From Bauldia sp. (GTDB lineage Bacteria > Pseudomonadota > Alphaproteobacteria > Rhizobiales > Kaistiaceae), in the NCBI GenBank assembly GCA_020849325.1, contig JADLGL010000017.1, positions 1 through 64,000 on the forward strand: DNA of 64,000 bases. Direction: 5' to 3'. This document shows, in pieces, positions 41,132 to 51,044 of the stretch; positions within the stretch are counted from its first letter, which is position 1; every line of letters begins with the position of its first letter. The position numbers and the translations under genes were made by a program. The notes under the pieces were generated by a model, which worked only from the letters and a program-made list of their open reading frames with translations, made no database searches and was not told where the DNA came from.

Positions 41132-41968
41132 TCAGCGTCGCCGACCCAGTCTCTTCGCGATCAGCCGGTCGAGCAGCCTCGCCGGGAGCATCCGCATCAG
41201 CCGTTCCGTCACCGGGTGTGGCGTGACGAGGTAGCGCGTCCGCGGCCGCCTTGCGTCGAGCAGCACCCGCGCGATCAGTGCACCGACCCGCTCCGCCGCG
41301 AGCCCGGCTTCCCCCGCCGCCAGCGCCGCGGATCGGAACTCGGCCGCCGGCGCCTCGTATTCCGTGCCCGCGAGCGCCGATGAATCCGCCGCGCTGGCCT
41401 TCTGCCAGATCGGCGTCCTGATCCCTCCCGGCTGGACAATGACGACGTCGATCCCCCGCGGACCGAGTTCCCGGCGAAGGCTTTCCGACATCGCTTCGAG
41501 CGCGGCCTTCGACGCCGAATAGGCGCCGAGGGACGGCATGGCGGTGGCCGCGGCGACCGAGGAGACGTTCACGATCCGCCCGCCGCGCGCGAGGGCCGGC
41601 AGGAAGGCCTGCGTCACCGCGAGCGTGCCGGCGAGGTTGATCTCGATCTGGTCACGGAAATCGGCCAGCGGAAGGTGCTCGAGCGGCCCCGGGACGGCGA
41701 CCCCGGCATTGTTGACGAGACCGCGGAGACCGGCCGGCGCGAGCGCCCGGACCTCGTCCGCCGCCGCCGCGATCGCCGTGGGGTCGCGGAGATCGAACAC
41801 CGCTGCGCCCGCGGCCGGCCCGATGGCCGCCGCGAAAGGCCCGGCATCTGCCGCCTTGCGCACGCTGCCGATCACCGGCACGCCGCGCGCGGCAATCGCC
41901 TTCGCCACCGCAAGGCCGATTCCGGACGAGACGCCGGTGACGAGAACGGCCCGCCGGTCGCCGTCCAT
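41132..41968 (-). CDS. Short-chain dehydrogenase/reductase
   Basis: AVLVTGVSSGIGLAVAKAIAARG...LVNNAGVAVPGPLE...YSASKAALEAMSESLRREL. Confidence 0.95.
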   Translation of the reverse strand: MDGDRRAVLVTGVSSGIGLAVAKAIAARGVPVIGSVRKAADAGPFAAAIGPAAGAAVFDLRDPTAIAAAADEVRALAPAGLRGLVNNAGVAVPGPLEHLPLADFRDQIEINLAGTLAVTQAFLPALARGGRIVNVSSVAAATAMPSLGAYSASKAALEAMSESLRRELGPRGIDVVIVQPGGIRTPIWQKASAADSSALAGTEYEAPAAEFRSAALAAGEAGLAAERVGALIARVLLDARRPRTRYLVTPHPVTERLMRMLPARLLDRLIAKRLGRRR

Positions 41969-41974
41969 CGCGCC

Positions 41975-42922
41975 TCAGCCCTTCCGCCGCGCCTCGATCG
42001 CGTCCCAGGTGAGCGCCGGGACGTCCGCACCGCCGAAGCGCGCGATCTCGCGAACGCCGGTGGGGGAGGTGACGTTGATCTCGGTCAGCCAGTCGCCGAT
42101 CACGTCGATCCCGACCAGCACCAGCCCGCGCCGCCGCAGCTCCGGCCCGATCGCGGCGCAGATTTCCCGCTCCCGCGCCGTGAGCGCGGCCGGCTCCGCC
42201 CGGCCGCCGACATGCATGTTGGAGCGCGTTTCGTCGGCGGCCGGCACGCGGTTGATCGCGCCCACCGGCTCGCCTTCGACCAGCATGATCCGCTTGTCGC
42301 CCTGCCGCACTTCGGGGATGTAGCGCTGCACCACGAACGGCTCCGGGAAGGCCGTGGCGAAAACTTCGAGGAGAGAGGCGAGGTTCTGGTCGCCCTCGGC
42401 GAGCCGGAACACGCCGGCGCCGCCATTGCCGTAGAGCGGCTTGATGATGATGTCGCCGTGCTCTGCCCGGAACGCGCGGATCGCGATCGGGTCACGCGAG
42501 ATCAGCGTCGGCGGCGTCAGCCCCGGAAACTCGGTGACGAAGAGCTTTTCCGGCGCGTCGCGGACCGAGCGCGGATCGTTGACGACGAGCGTCTTCGGCT
42601 GGAGCCGCTCGAGGAGGAACGTCGTCGAGATGTACGCCATGTTGAACGGCGGGTCCTGGCGGAGGAGCACCACGTCGACCGTCGACAGGTCGATCAGCTC
42701 GGGATCGCCGAGGGTGAAGTGATCGCCCTTCACGTCCCGCACCGCCACGGGCTCCACCCGCGCCTCCACTCTCCCGTCGCGCAGCGACAGACGGTCGGGC
42801 GTGTAGTGGAGCAGCCGATGCCCCCGCCTCTGCGCCTCCAGCATCAGCGCGAAAGTGGTGTCGCCCGATATGTTGATGCGGGCGATGTGGTCCATCTGGA
42901 CCGCGACGGTGAGGCGGCTCAT
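41975..42922 (-). CDS. gshB: Glutathione synthetase
   Basis: [74 protein letters not shown]. Confidence 0.97.
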   Translation of the reverse strand: MSRLTVAVQMDHIARINISGDTTFALMLEAQRRGHRLLHYTPDRLSLRDGRVEARVEPVAVRDVKGDHFTLGDPELIDLSTVDVVLLRQDPPFNMAYISTTFLLERLQPKTLVVNDPRSVRDAPEKLFVTEFPGLTPPTLISRDPIAIRAFRAEHGDIIIKPLYGNGGAGVFRLAEGDQNLASLLEVFATAFPEPFVVQRYIPEVRQGDKRIMLVEGEPVGAINRVPAADETRSNMHVGGRAEPAALTAREREICAAIGPELRRRGLVLVGIDVIGDWLTEINVTSPTGVREIARFGGADVPALTWDAIEARRKG

Positions 42923-43311
42923 GTGCGCTCCGGTTCCGCCCTGCGGGTACGCGCGCTGGTGCCGCGTGGCAAGCGGGAGAGGATCGCGACCGGCGCCGGC
43001 CGTGTTGCCCACGCGACAGAATTGGCGCTTCGATCCGGCGTTGCCTAAGGGCCGTCCGACCGTGATCGGCCGTCCTTGCCGGTAGATGGCGAGCGAGGCG
43101 GCGATGGGGCGCGCCAGCGCACCAATAGACGAAACTCGCCATCGATCCACAAAATCCAGACCAATCAGGTCGTACTTTGGTTTCAAGCTGGGAGGCAGTT
43201 TGTACTTTTCGGGCCCTTTGGTTTAAAGTGCGGGCCCGCCTCATACCGAGCTTCAAACATGAACCGCGCGGAGTTTGCCCCCGACGCTCCAGCCGAGGTT
43301 TCGGAGGCGAC

Positions 43312-43419
43312 CTAGAGAATGATCCGAAGAAGTGGCTGCCGGTTCTTCGAAAAAGATCATGCTCCAGCAAGAAGTTGAGCGACGAGCGTGATCCGACTTC
43401 AACGGATCATATTCTATAG
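43312..43419. repeat. Composite palindromic repeat, family A copy 3 (inverted orientation)
   Basis: CTAGAGAATGATCCGAAGAAGTGGCTGCCGGTTCTTCGAAAAAGATCATGCTCC...GAGCGTGATCCGACTTCAACGGATCATATTCTATAG. Confidence 0.9.
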
Positions 43420-43797
43420 CCGTCCCATCGCATCGAACGCGTTCGGCACGTGCACCGGCCAGCGCCGCGGGCGGATCACCACGATGTCGTAGCGGAGATC
43501 GAGCGCGCCGGCGGCCGGGTAGCGCGACACCCAGGCCGCGCCCGCCCGCGCGATCCGTGCCCGCGACGCCGCGGTGACCGCTTCCAGCCCCACCATGAGA
43601 TCGGCCCGCGCCTTCACCTCGACGAAGGCCAGCACTCGCCCGCGCTTCACCACGAGGTCGATCTCGCCCGCGCCGGTCCGCCAGCGTCGGGCGATGACAC
43701 GATAGCCTTTCAGCCGCAGGTACCACGCCGCGAGCCGCTCGGCGCGATGGCCGTGCCGCTCGGATCGCTTGCGCGCCTCAGTCCCGTCGGTGCTCAT
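43414..43797 (-). CDS. yraN: YraN family endonuclease-like protein
   Basis: RHGHRAERLAAWYLRLKGYRVIARRWRTGAGEIDLVVKRGRVLAFVEVKAR; ATGA overlap with rsmI. Confidence 0.94.
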   Translation of the reverse strand: MSTDGTEARKRSERHGHRAERLAAWYLRLKGYRVIARRWRTGAGEIDLVVKRGRVLAFVEVKARADLMVGLEAVTAASRARIARAGAAWVSRYPAAGALDLRYDIVVIRPRRWPVHVPNAFDAMGRL

Positions 43798-44702
43798 CCG
43801 GCCTCGCCGCGGAGCGCGAGCGCCCGCGCGTAGACCCGCTTCCGCGGCAGGCCGAGGGCGGCGGCGACCGCCGCCGAGGCGGCGCTGACGCTGTCGGTTG
43901 TGAGGGCGGCACGGAGGGCGGCATCGAGCGCGTCGTCGTCCGCCACCGTTTCCTCCGGCGGCCCGACGAGGATCGTGATCTCGCCGCGTGGCTCCGGCTC
44001 GGATGCGAAGGCCGCCGCGAGCGCCGCGAGCGTGTCGCGCCGGAACGTCTCGAACGCCTTCGTCACTTCGCGCGCGACGACCGCCGGCCGCAATCGGCCC
44101 AGCGTTTCCGCCATGTCGGCGAGCGTTTCGGCGGTCCGCTGCGGCGCCTCGTAGAAGACGAGCGTCGCCGGCACCGCGGCGAGCTCCGCGAGCCGTTTTC
44201 GCCGCGCCACCATTTTCGGCGGCAGGAAGCCGGCGAAGAGGAACGTGTCGGTCGGCAGCCCCGCTGCCGACAGCCCGGCGATCACCGCCGACGGGCCCGG
44301 AATGGGAAACACGAGGTGCCCCGCCGCGACCACGTCGCCGACGAGGCGATAGCCGGGGTCCGAGATCAGCGGCGTCCCGGCGTCGCTGACGAGCGCCACG
44401 GCCTTCCCCTCGGCGAGCGCAGCGAGGATCCGCGGCCGCTGCCGTTCGGCGTTGTGCTCGTGATACGGGAACAGCGACGCCTCGATGCCGAAATGGCGGG
44501 TGAGCCGCGACGTCACCCGCGTGTCCTCGCAGGCGATGAGGTCGGCCGCTGCCAGCGTCCTGAGCGCGCGCAGCGTCACGTCGCCGAGATTGCCGATGGG
44601 CGTCGCGGTCACGTAGAGGCCCGCCTCCAGCGACGGTGCGGCATGCGCAGTTCCGTCGATCAGGAAGGTCCGGGGAGGGGCAGTTGAGGCGTCGCTTTTC
44701 AC
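43794..44702 (-). CDS. rsmI: 16S rRNA (cytidine(1402)-2'-O)-methyltransferase
   Basis: GLYVTATPIGNLGDVTLRALRTLAAADLIACEDTRVTSRLTRHFGI...LVSDAGTPLISDPGYRLV. Confidence 0.97.
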   Translation of the reverse strand: MKSDASTAPPRTFLIDGTAHAAPSLEAGLYVTATPIGNLGDVTLRALRTLAAADLIACEDTRVTSRLTRHFGIEASLFPYHEHNAERQRPRILAALAEGKAVALVSDAGTPLISDPGYRLVGDVVAAGHLVFPIPGPSAVIAGLSAAGLPTDTFLFAGFLPPKMVARRKRLAELAAVPATLVFYEAPQRTAETLADMAETLGRLRPAVVAREVTKAFETFRRDTLAALAAAFASEPEPRGEITILVGPPEETVADDDALDAALRAALTTDSVSAASAAVAAALGLPRKRVYARALALRGEAG

Positions 44703-44829
44703 GGGATTCCGTGGCTTTTGGGCAGCACCGGCGACACAATGCCGTCACTTTGACAGGACAACCGTGCCTCCGTAGGGTCCGGCGGACTTTAGCAGGTCGC
44801 CGCGGCCTGCACGGAAGAGGAGTGTAGCT

Positions 44830-46089
44830 TTGCGCCAGAATGCATCTTGGTCGGCGCGGGGGCTCGCTACGTTCGGCACGCTCATCGCTGGTCTCCTCCT
44901 CCTCGCCGCGTGCAACGCCCGCGAGTTCACCTTCACCGGCCCGCCGCCGTCGATCCCGACCGGCGCGCCCGTCACCGGCGAGGTCCTCGGCACCGGCACG
45001 ATCCGCGTCGCGCTCCTCGTCCCGCTCTCGGCCAATGGCAATGCCGCGGAGGCCGCGCAGAACATCCGGAACGCCGCCCAGCTCGCTCTCCAGGAATTCT
45101 CGAACGCCAACATCCAGATTCTCGTGAAGGACGACCTCGGCACGCCCGAAGGCGCGCGCGCCGCCGCCACCGAGGCGATCAGCCAGGGCGCCGAGCTCAT
45201 CCTCGGCCCGCTCTTCGCCGCGTCCGTCTCCGCCGCCGCCGAGGTGGCGCGGCCGCAGAACATCCCGATGATCGCCTTCTCGACCGACGTCTCGGTCGCC
45301 ACCGCCGGCGTCTATCTCCTGTCGTTCCTGCCGCGGAACGACGTGCAGCGGATCATCCCCTACGCGGCGCAGAACGGCTACACCAACATCGCCGCGCTCC
45401 TCCCCGACAACGCCTACGGCACGCTCGCCGAAGCCGCGCTGCGCGAGACCGCGACGGCCTCGGGTGTCCGCATCGTCGCCGTCCAGCGCTACGCCCTCGA
45501 CCGCGCCGCGATGCAGCCGGCCGCGGAAGCGATCGCCGACCTCGTGATCGCCGGCCAGGCAGACGCCGTCTTCATGCCCGACGGCGGCGACGCCGCGCCT
45601 TTCCTGGCCCAGATCATGGCGGCGAAAGGCATCCGTCCGGGCCAGGTGAAGTTCCTCGGCAGCGGCCAGTGGAACGACAGCCGCATCCGCAGCGAGACCG
45701 CGCTCGCCGGCGGCTGGTATCCCGGCCCCGACCTCGCCGGCTTCCGCACCTTCTCGAGCCGCTACCAGACGGCGTTCGGCGCCACGCCCTTCGCGACCGC
45801 GACGCTCGGCTACGACGCGACGATCCTCGCCGCGGGCCTTGCCGCCAATTTCGGCCCCGCCCGCTTCGCCGCGGCCACCATCACCAACCCCAACGGCTTC
45901 CGCGGCATCGACGGCGCCTTCCGCTTCCTGCCGAACGGCCTCAACCAGCGGGCCCTCGCGATCTACGAGATCGACCGCAGCGGCACGGAGCGCGTCGTCG
46001 ACCCGGCCCCCACGGGCTTTGCCGGCGTGGCGGCGGCTACGACCACCGCACCCGTGGCCGGAGGCGCCCTCGCGGGGCTGTTCAACTAG
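44830..46089 (+). CDS. LpoA-like penicillin-binding protein activator / periplasmic binding lipoprotein
   Basis: Lipobox LLLLAACNA; IRVALLVPLSANGNAAEAAQNIRNAAQLALQEF...LILGPLFAASVSAAAEVARPQNIPMIAFSTD; next to rsmI-yraN. Confidence 0.88.
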   Translation: MRQNASWSARGLATFGTLIAGLLLLAACNAREFTFTGPPPSIPTGAPVTGEVLGTGTIRVALLVPLSANGNAAEAAQNIRNAAQLALQEFSNANIQILVKDDLGTPEGARAAATEAISQGAELILGPLFAASVSAAAEVARPQNIPMIAFSTDVSVATAGVYLLSFLPRNDVQRIIPYAAQNGYTNIAALLPDNAYGTLAEAALRETATASGVRIVAVQRYALDRAAMQPAAEAIADLVIAGQADAVFMPDGGDAAPFLAQIMAAKGIRPGQVKFLGSGQWNDSRIRSETALAGGWYPGPDLAGFRTFSSRYQTAFGATPFATATLGYDATILAAGLAANFGPARFAAATITNPNGFRGIDGAFRFLPNGLNQRALAIYEIDRSGTERVVDPAPTGFAGVAAATTTAPVAGGALAGLFN

Positions 46090-46219
46090 TCCGAACGCCC
46101 GCCACGCCTACGGCCGTGACGTTCTCGCCGCGCGATTCGGACGCCCTTGTCAACTGGGTGATTGCAACAAACCTATTGACATGCGATTCGAGGGGACTGC
46201 GAGTCGCCTTGGGATTGAT

Positions 46220-46783
46220 ATGAGACTACCGGGATACAACGTGCGCAAGGCCGCTCAGTTGGTTGCATTCTTCGCAACTAAGCAGGGCGGGCGCATCAAT
46301 GTCCTGAAGCTGTCGAAGCTGGTCTATCTCTCGGACAGAGAGCATATGAGCCGCTACGACATGCCGATCCTGTTTGACAAACTGGTCTCTATGGACCACG
46401 GGCCGGTGAACTCTCTCACGCTCAACCATATCAATGGGATGAGCTATGATGAGCGGCCGGAATGGACCGCCTTCGTCTCTGACCGATCGGAGTACGAGGT
46501 AGGGACGTCAAAGCCAGATATTGGCATTGACGATCTGGACGAGCTGAGTGACGCTGAGTTAGACGTACTTGAGTATGTTTGGCTAACGTTTGGGCACATG
46601 GGCAAGTATCAACTCCGCGATGAGACCCATCGACTTTGCCCAGAGTGGGAAGATCCTCATGGGTCATCGGAGTTGATCCCCTACAGCCGCGTGTTCAAGT
46701 TCCTCGGTAAGAACGGCGACGTTCTTGCCGAGCGGGTGGACACCATCCGAAGCTTGGACACCATCTTTGATGGTCGGAGCTAG
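46220..46783 (+). CDS. Panacea (DUF4065)-domain antitoxin candidate
   Basis: YNVRKAAQLVAFFATKQGGRINVLKLSKLVYLSDREHMSRYDMPILFDKLVSMDHGPVNSLTLNHING, the classic Panacea/SocA-like signature. Confidence 0.88.
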   Translation: MRLPGYNVRKAAQLVAFFATKQGGRINVLKLSKLVYLSDREHMSRYDMPILFDKLVSMDHGPVNSLTLNHINGMSYDERPEWTAFVSDRSEYEVGTSKPDIGIDDLDELSDAELDVLEYVWLTFGHMGKYQLRDETHRLCPEWEDPHGSSELIPYSRVFKFLGKNGDVLAERVDTIRSLDTIFDGRS

Positions 46784-47177
46784 TTTCGATCCTCAAAAGG
46801 GAAAGACACTTCTCATTCAATCCGGTTCAGCAGACGAGCCGGATAAGAAGCACCTATTTGTCATAGCTACCGGCCCGGATGACAAAGGCTGGTTCCTCTT
46901 GTTCTCGGTTTGCACCATCGACGCCGGCGTTTATCATGACCATGCCTGCATAATTAAGGCCGGTGAGCATCCATTCATCGTTGCCGACTCGTATGTGCTT
47001 TATGCCAAGCCGATGGCAGCACACCACGATGGTCTGAAGAAGAAGACCGATGGATGGGTGTACTACGAGAAGGCGCCTGTTTCTGCGGACCTTCTCGTCA
47101 GGATCGTGGACGGTGCTGACAAGTCACGACACACGCCCCGATGGGCCAAGGTTTCTATGCGAAACGCGAAGGGATAA
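46770..47177 (+). CDS. Putative Panacea-associated toxin (SH3/PemK-like fold guess)
   Basis: 135 aa, start overlaps the Panacea gene by 14 nt; KKHLFVIATGPDDKGWFLLFSVCTIDAGVYHDHACIIKAGEHPFIVADSYVLYAKPM. Confidence 0.7.
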   Translation: MVGASFDPQKGKTLLIQSGSADEPDKKHLFVIATGPDDKGWFLLFSVCTIDAGVYHDHACIIKAGEHPFIVADSYVLYAKPMAAHHDGLKKKTDGWVYYEKAPVSADLLVRIVDGADKSRHTPRWAKVSMRNAKG

Positions 47178-47242
47178 GGAACCGGCCACGCAATTCGTGG
47201 GTGGCGAGGTTTTGTGCGTGCGACTGAGCTGCGGCGGCTGGT

Positions 47243-48397
47243 CTACGCCGCCAGATCCGCCACCACGGCATCCAGCACGAACGATCCCGCCCGCGTCACC
47301 CGCACCCGGTGGTCGGCGAGCTTTTCCACCATGCCGTGGGCCGTGAGGTCCGACAGCCGGGCCGGGTCGAGCGCGCGGCCGGCGAGGGCGACGTAGCGGC
47401 GGAGGTCGATCCCCTCGCTCAGGCGAAGGCCCATCAGCAGCATTTCGTCGGACTCCTGCTCGGGCGTCAGCAGTTCGTCGACCTCGGTCCCGTCGCCCCA
47501 GGATTCGACGCGGGACAGCCATGTCTCCGGCTCCCGAGCCGTCGACGTCGCGTGGCGGCCATCCTCCAGCAGGAGCCGGCCATGCGCGCCGGGGCCGATG
47601 CCGGCATATTCGCCGTAGCGCCAGTAGAGGAGGTTGTGGCGGCACTCCGCGCCGGGCGCGGCGTGGTTCGAGATCTCGTAGGCCGGCCGGCCGTGGCGGT
47701 CGCACACCTCCTGCGTCAGCGCGTAGAGCGTCGCCGCCGTGTCTTCGTCGGGAACGGCGAGTTTTCCGGCGCGGTAGAGCGCGTGGTAGGCGGTCCCTTC
47801 CTCGATGGTGAGCTGGTAGAGCGAGATGTGGTCCGACGCGCGCGACAGCGCCTCGGAAAGCTCCGCCGCCCACGCCTCCGGCGTCTGGCCGGGGCGGGCA
47901 TAGATGAGATCGTAGCTCGTCCGCTCGAACGTTTTCTGCGCGATCTCGATCGCCTTCCACGCCTCGGCGACGTTGTGGAGCCGCCCGAGCGTGCGGAGGT
48001 CGGCGTCGTTGAGCGCCTGGACCCCGAGCGACACCCGCGTCACCCCCGCCGCGCGGTAGCCGCGGAACCGCTCCGCCTCGACGCTCGACGGATTGGCCTC
48101 CATCGTGATCTCGGCGCCCGGCGCAATCGTCCACGCTCTCCCGATGGCGTCGAGGACGCGCCCCACCGTTTCCGGCTTCATCAGCGACGGCGTGCCGCCG
48201 CCGAGAAAGATGCTGCCGACAGTTCGTCCCGGCGTCTTCGCCGCCGTCGCCTCGATCTCGCGGACGAACGCGGCGGCGTAGCGCTCCTGATCGACCGGCT
48301 GGTGCCGGACGTGGCTGTTGAAGTCGCAATACGGGCATTTGGCGGCGCAGAACGGCCAGTGGACGTAGACGCCGAAACCTGCGTCGGACGGGTTCAT
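47243..48397 (-). CDS. hemW: Radical SAM heme chaperone HemW
   Basis: GVYVHWPFCAAKCPYCDFNSHV; IFLGGGTPSLM; TMEANPSSVE. Confidence 0.96.
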   Translation of the reverse strand: MNPSDAGFGVYVHWPFCAAKCPYCDFNSHVRHQPVDQERYAAAFVREIEATAAKTPGRTVGSIFLGGGTPSLMKPETVGRVLDAIGRAWTIAPGAEITMEANPSSVEAERFRGYRAAGVTRVSLGVQALNDADLRTLGRLHNVAEAWKAIEIAQKTFERTSYDLIYARPGQTPEAWAAELSEALSRASDHISLYQLTIEEGTAYHALYRAGKLAVPDEDTAATLYALTQEVCDRHGRPAYEISNHAAPGAECRHNLLYWRYGEYAGIGPGAHGRLLLEDGRHATSTAREPETWLSRVESWGDGTEVDELLTPEQESDEMLLMGLRLSEGIDLRRYVALAGRALDPARLSDLTAHGMVEKLADHRVRVTRAGSFVLDAVVADLAA

Positions 48398-49035
48398 CAG
48401 CCGCCCATCGCCTCGGCCGCGAAGGCCGCGAAGGCGCGGGCGCGGTGGGAGAGCGGCGGCAGCGGCGGGTTCCAGCCGTGCTTCTCCTCGGCGCTCATCT
48501 CGCCGAACGTCCGGGTGTGACCGTCGGGCTGGAACATCGCGTCGTAGCCGAACCCCTGCGTGCCGCGCGGCGGCCATACCAGCGTTCCCGCGATCTCGCC
48601 GCGCCAGGTGTCGACGGCGCCGGCCGGCGTCGCGAGCGCGAGGACCGCGACGAACGTACCGCGCCGCGTCTCCGGCGTCGTGGCGCCCGCGGCCTCGAGC
48701 CGCCGCTCCACCTCGCGCATGGCGGCATCGAAATCCTTCGCCGGCCCGGCCCAGCGGGCGGAATGGATGCCCGGCTCGCCGCCGAGCGCATCGACCGCCA
48801 GGCCGGAATCGTCGGCCAGCGCCGGGAGGCCCGACGCGAGCGCGGCGACCTTCGCCTTGATGATGGCGTTCTCCTCGAACGTCACCCCGGTCTCCTCCGG
48901 CTCCTGCAGGCCGAGCGCGCCGGCCGCGACGACGTCGACGCCGAACGGCCGAATCAGCTGCTGCAGCTCGCGCACCTTCCCGGAATTGTGGCTCGCGACC
49001 AGCAGCCTGTCACCTCGCGCGAAACGCCTGACCAT
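48397..49035 (-). CDS. rdgB: XTP/dITP diphosphatase (RdgB/HAM1)
   Basis: [18 protein letters not shown]...[15 protein letters not shown]...[23 protein letters not shown]. Confidence 0.97.
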   Translation of the reverse strand: MVRRFARGDRLLVASHNSGKVRELQQLIRPFGVDVVAAGALGLQEPEETGVTFEENAIIKAKVAALASGLPALADDSGLAVDALGGEPGIHSARWAGPAKDFDAAMREVERRLEAAGATTPETRRGTFVAVLALATPAGAVDTWRGEIAGTLVWPPRGTQGFGYDAMFQPDGHTRTFGEMSAEEKHGWNPPLPPLSHRARAFAAFAAEAMGG

Positions 49036-49046
49036 GCGCGATCGCC

Positions 49047-49760
49047 TCAGGCCACCGCGAGCTTCTGCAGCTCGACGAGCCGGCCGATGCCGCCCTTGGC
49101 GAGCCCGAGAAGCGCGCTGAGTTCGGCTTCGGTGAACGGCTTCCGCTCCGCCGTGCCCTGGATCTCGACGAGCCCGCCGCCGCCGGTGATGACGAAATTG
49201 GCGTCCGTCTCCGCCTCGACGTCCTCGAGATAGTCGAGGTCGAGCACGGTCTCGCCCTTCACGATCCCGCACGAGACCGCCGCGACATGGTCGAGGAGCA
49301 CGGGCTTGGTCAGCATCTCCCGCGCCTTCATCCATTTGAGGCAGTCGTGGAGCGCCACCCATGCGCCGGTGATCGCCGCCGTGCGCGTGCCGCCGTCCGC
49401 CTGGATGACGTCGCAGTCGATCTGGATCTGCCGCTCGCCGAGCGCGACGAGGTCGACGACGGCACGGAGCGAGCGGCCGATCAGCCGCTGGATCTCCTGC
49501 GTCCGGCCGGATTGCTTGCCCTGGCTCGCCTCGCGCTTCATCCGCTCCGACGTCGAGCGCGGCAGCATGCCGTATTCGGCCGTGATCCAGCCCTTGCCGC
49601 CGCCGCGCAGCCATGGCGGCACGCGGTCCTCGAGGCTCGCGGTGCAGAAGACGTGGGTGTCGCCGAAGCGGACGAGGCACGAACCCTCGGCGTGCTTGGC
49701 GACGGCCCGTTCGAGGCTCACCGCGCGCAGTTCGTCGGGCGCGCGTCGGGAATGCCGCAT
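49047..49760 (-). CDS. rph: Ribonuclease PH
   Basis: [78 protein letters not shown]. Confidence 0.98.
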   Translation of the reverse strand: MRHSRRAPDELRAVSLERAVAKHAEGSCLVRFGDTHVFCTASLEDRVPPWLRGGGKGWITAEYGMLPRSTSERMKREASQGKQSGRTQEIQRLIGRSLRAVVDLVALGERQIQIDCDVIQADGGTRTAAITGAWVALHDCLKWMKAREMLTKPVLLDHVAAVSCGIVKGETVLDLDYLEDVEAETDANFVITGGGGLVEIQGTAERKPFTEAELSALLGLAKGGIGRLVELQKLAVA

Positions 49761-49847
49761 GATGGTCCTTTCGTTGATGGCGCTTGGTGCCATCGATCAC
49801 CATTGCGGTAAAGCCCGCTTGAAGGCGGAGCGTCCATCCTTACAGAT

Positions 49848-50960
49848 ATGGGCATGATCGACACGCCCCGCGGTCCGCAGCCGGCCGGCGACCGCCCGGC
49901 ACCCTCCGGCGGCCTCCCCGGCCTCGACCACCGCTCCCGCGAAATCTTTCGCCGCATCGTCGAGACCTATCTCGACACCGGCGAGCCGGTCGGCTCGCGC
50001 AGTCTCTCGCGCATGCTGCCGGTGTCGCTCTCGCCGGCCTCGGTGCGGAACGTGATGGCCGACCTCGAAGAGGCCGGCCTCATCTTTGCGCCGCACACCT
50101 CCGCCGGACGCCTGCCGACGCAGACGGGGCTCCGCTTCTTCATCGATGCCCTCCTCGAAGTCGGCGACCTCTCGGCCGACGAGCGCCGCCAGATGGAATC
50201 GCAGATCGCCGCTGCCCGCGCCGGGCGGAGCCTCGACGACGTCCTGTCGGAGGCGAGCCGCATGCTGTCGGGCCTGTCACGCGGCGCCGGCGTGGTGCTG
50301 GCGGGCAAGGCCGATCCGCGCATCCGGCAGATCGAGTTCGTCCGGCTCGAGCCGGCGCGCGCGCTCGTCGTCCTCGTCGGCGAGGACGGTTCGGTCGAGA
50401 ACCGGCTGATCGACATCGACCCCGGCACCACCCCCTCGGCGCTGATCGAGGCGGGCAACTACCTCAACACGTCGATCCGCGGCCACACGCTGTCCGGCGC
50501 CCGCGCCGAGATCGAGCGCCGGCGCGTCGCCGCGCAGGCCGAACTCGATGCGCTCACGGGAAAGCTCGTCGACGACGGCCTTGCCACCTGGGCCGGTGCC
50601 AATGCCGGCGGCCGGCCGGAGACGCTGATCGTCCGCGGCCGTTCGAACCTCCTCGACGACATCCGCGCCGCGGAAGACCTCGAACGGGTGCGGCTCCTCT
50701 TCGACGACCTCGAGACGCAGCGCGAGCTGATCGAACTCCTGTCGAGCACCGAATCCGGCGACGGCGTCCGCATCTTCGTCGGCGCGGAGACGAAGCTTTT
50801 CTCCCTCTCCGGCTCGTCGATCGTCGCCTCGCCGTTCCGCGACAAGGACCAGCGCGTCGTCGGCGCGCTGGGCGTCATCGGCCCGACGCGGCTCAACTAC
50901 GCCCGCGTCGTCCCGATGGTGGATTACACGGCGAAGCTCGTCGGCCGGCTGATGCGGTAG
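49848..50960 (+). CDS. hrcA: Heat-inducible transcriptional repressor HrcA
   Basis: LDHRSREIFRRIVETYLDTGEPVGSRSLSRMLPVSLSPASVRNVMADLEEAGLI. Confidence 0.98.
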   Translation: MGMIDTPRGPQPAGDRPAPSGGLPGLDHRSREIFRRIVETYLDTGEPVGSRSLSRMLPVSLSPASVRNVMADLEEAGLIFAPHTSAGRLPTQTGLRFFIDALLEVGDLSADERRQMESQIAAARAGRSLDDVLSEASRMLSGLSRGAGVVLAGKADPRIRQIEFVRLEPARALVVLVGEDGSVENRLIDIDPGTTPSALIEAGNYLNTSIRGHTLSGARAEIERRRVAAQAELDALTGKLVDDGLATWAGANAGGRPETLIVRGRSNLLDDIRAAEDLERVRLLFDDLETQRELIELLSSTESGDGVRIFVGAETKLFSLSGSSIVASPFRDKDQRVVGALGVIGPTRLNYARVVPMVDYTAKLVGRLMR

Positions 50961-51023
50961 TGAACGATCCGAAGAAGCGGTCGCCGGTTCTTCGAAAAAG
51001 ATCATGCTCCATCAAGGAACTAG
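50958..51023. repeat. Family A repeat copy 4 (half-length)
   Basis: TAGTGAACGATCCGAAGAAGCGGTCGCCGGTTCTTCGAAAAAGATCATGCTCCATCAAGGAACTAG. Confidence 0.85.
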
Positions 51024-51044
51024 TCTGCTCTGGCCGCTCGGCGC

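Noticed and set aside
43217-43246. CGGGCCCTTTGGTTTAAAGTGCGGGCCCG as a terminator or sRNA hairpin
   Set aside because: Imperfect stem and no T-tract; the surrounding ~390-bp intergenic region gives no further support.
46176-46181. TTGACA as a -35 box for the Panacea operon
   Set aside because: No convincing -10 element at 16-18 nt spacing.
45839-46219. N-terminal part of the ORF preceding the Panacea domain
   Set aside because: Out-of-frame overlap with the LpoA-like gene; the Panacea protein plausibly starts at ATG 46220.
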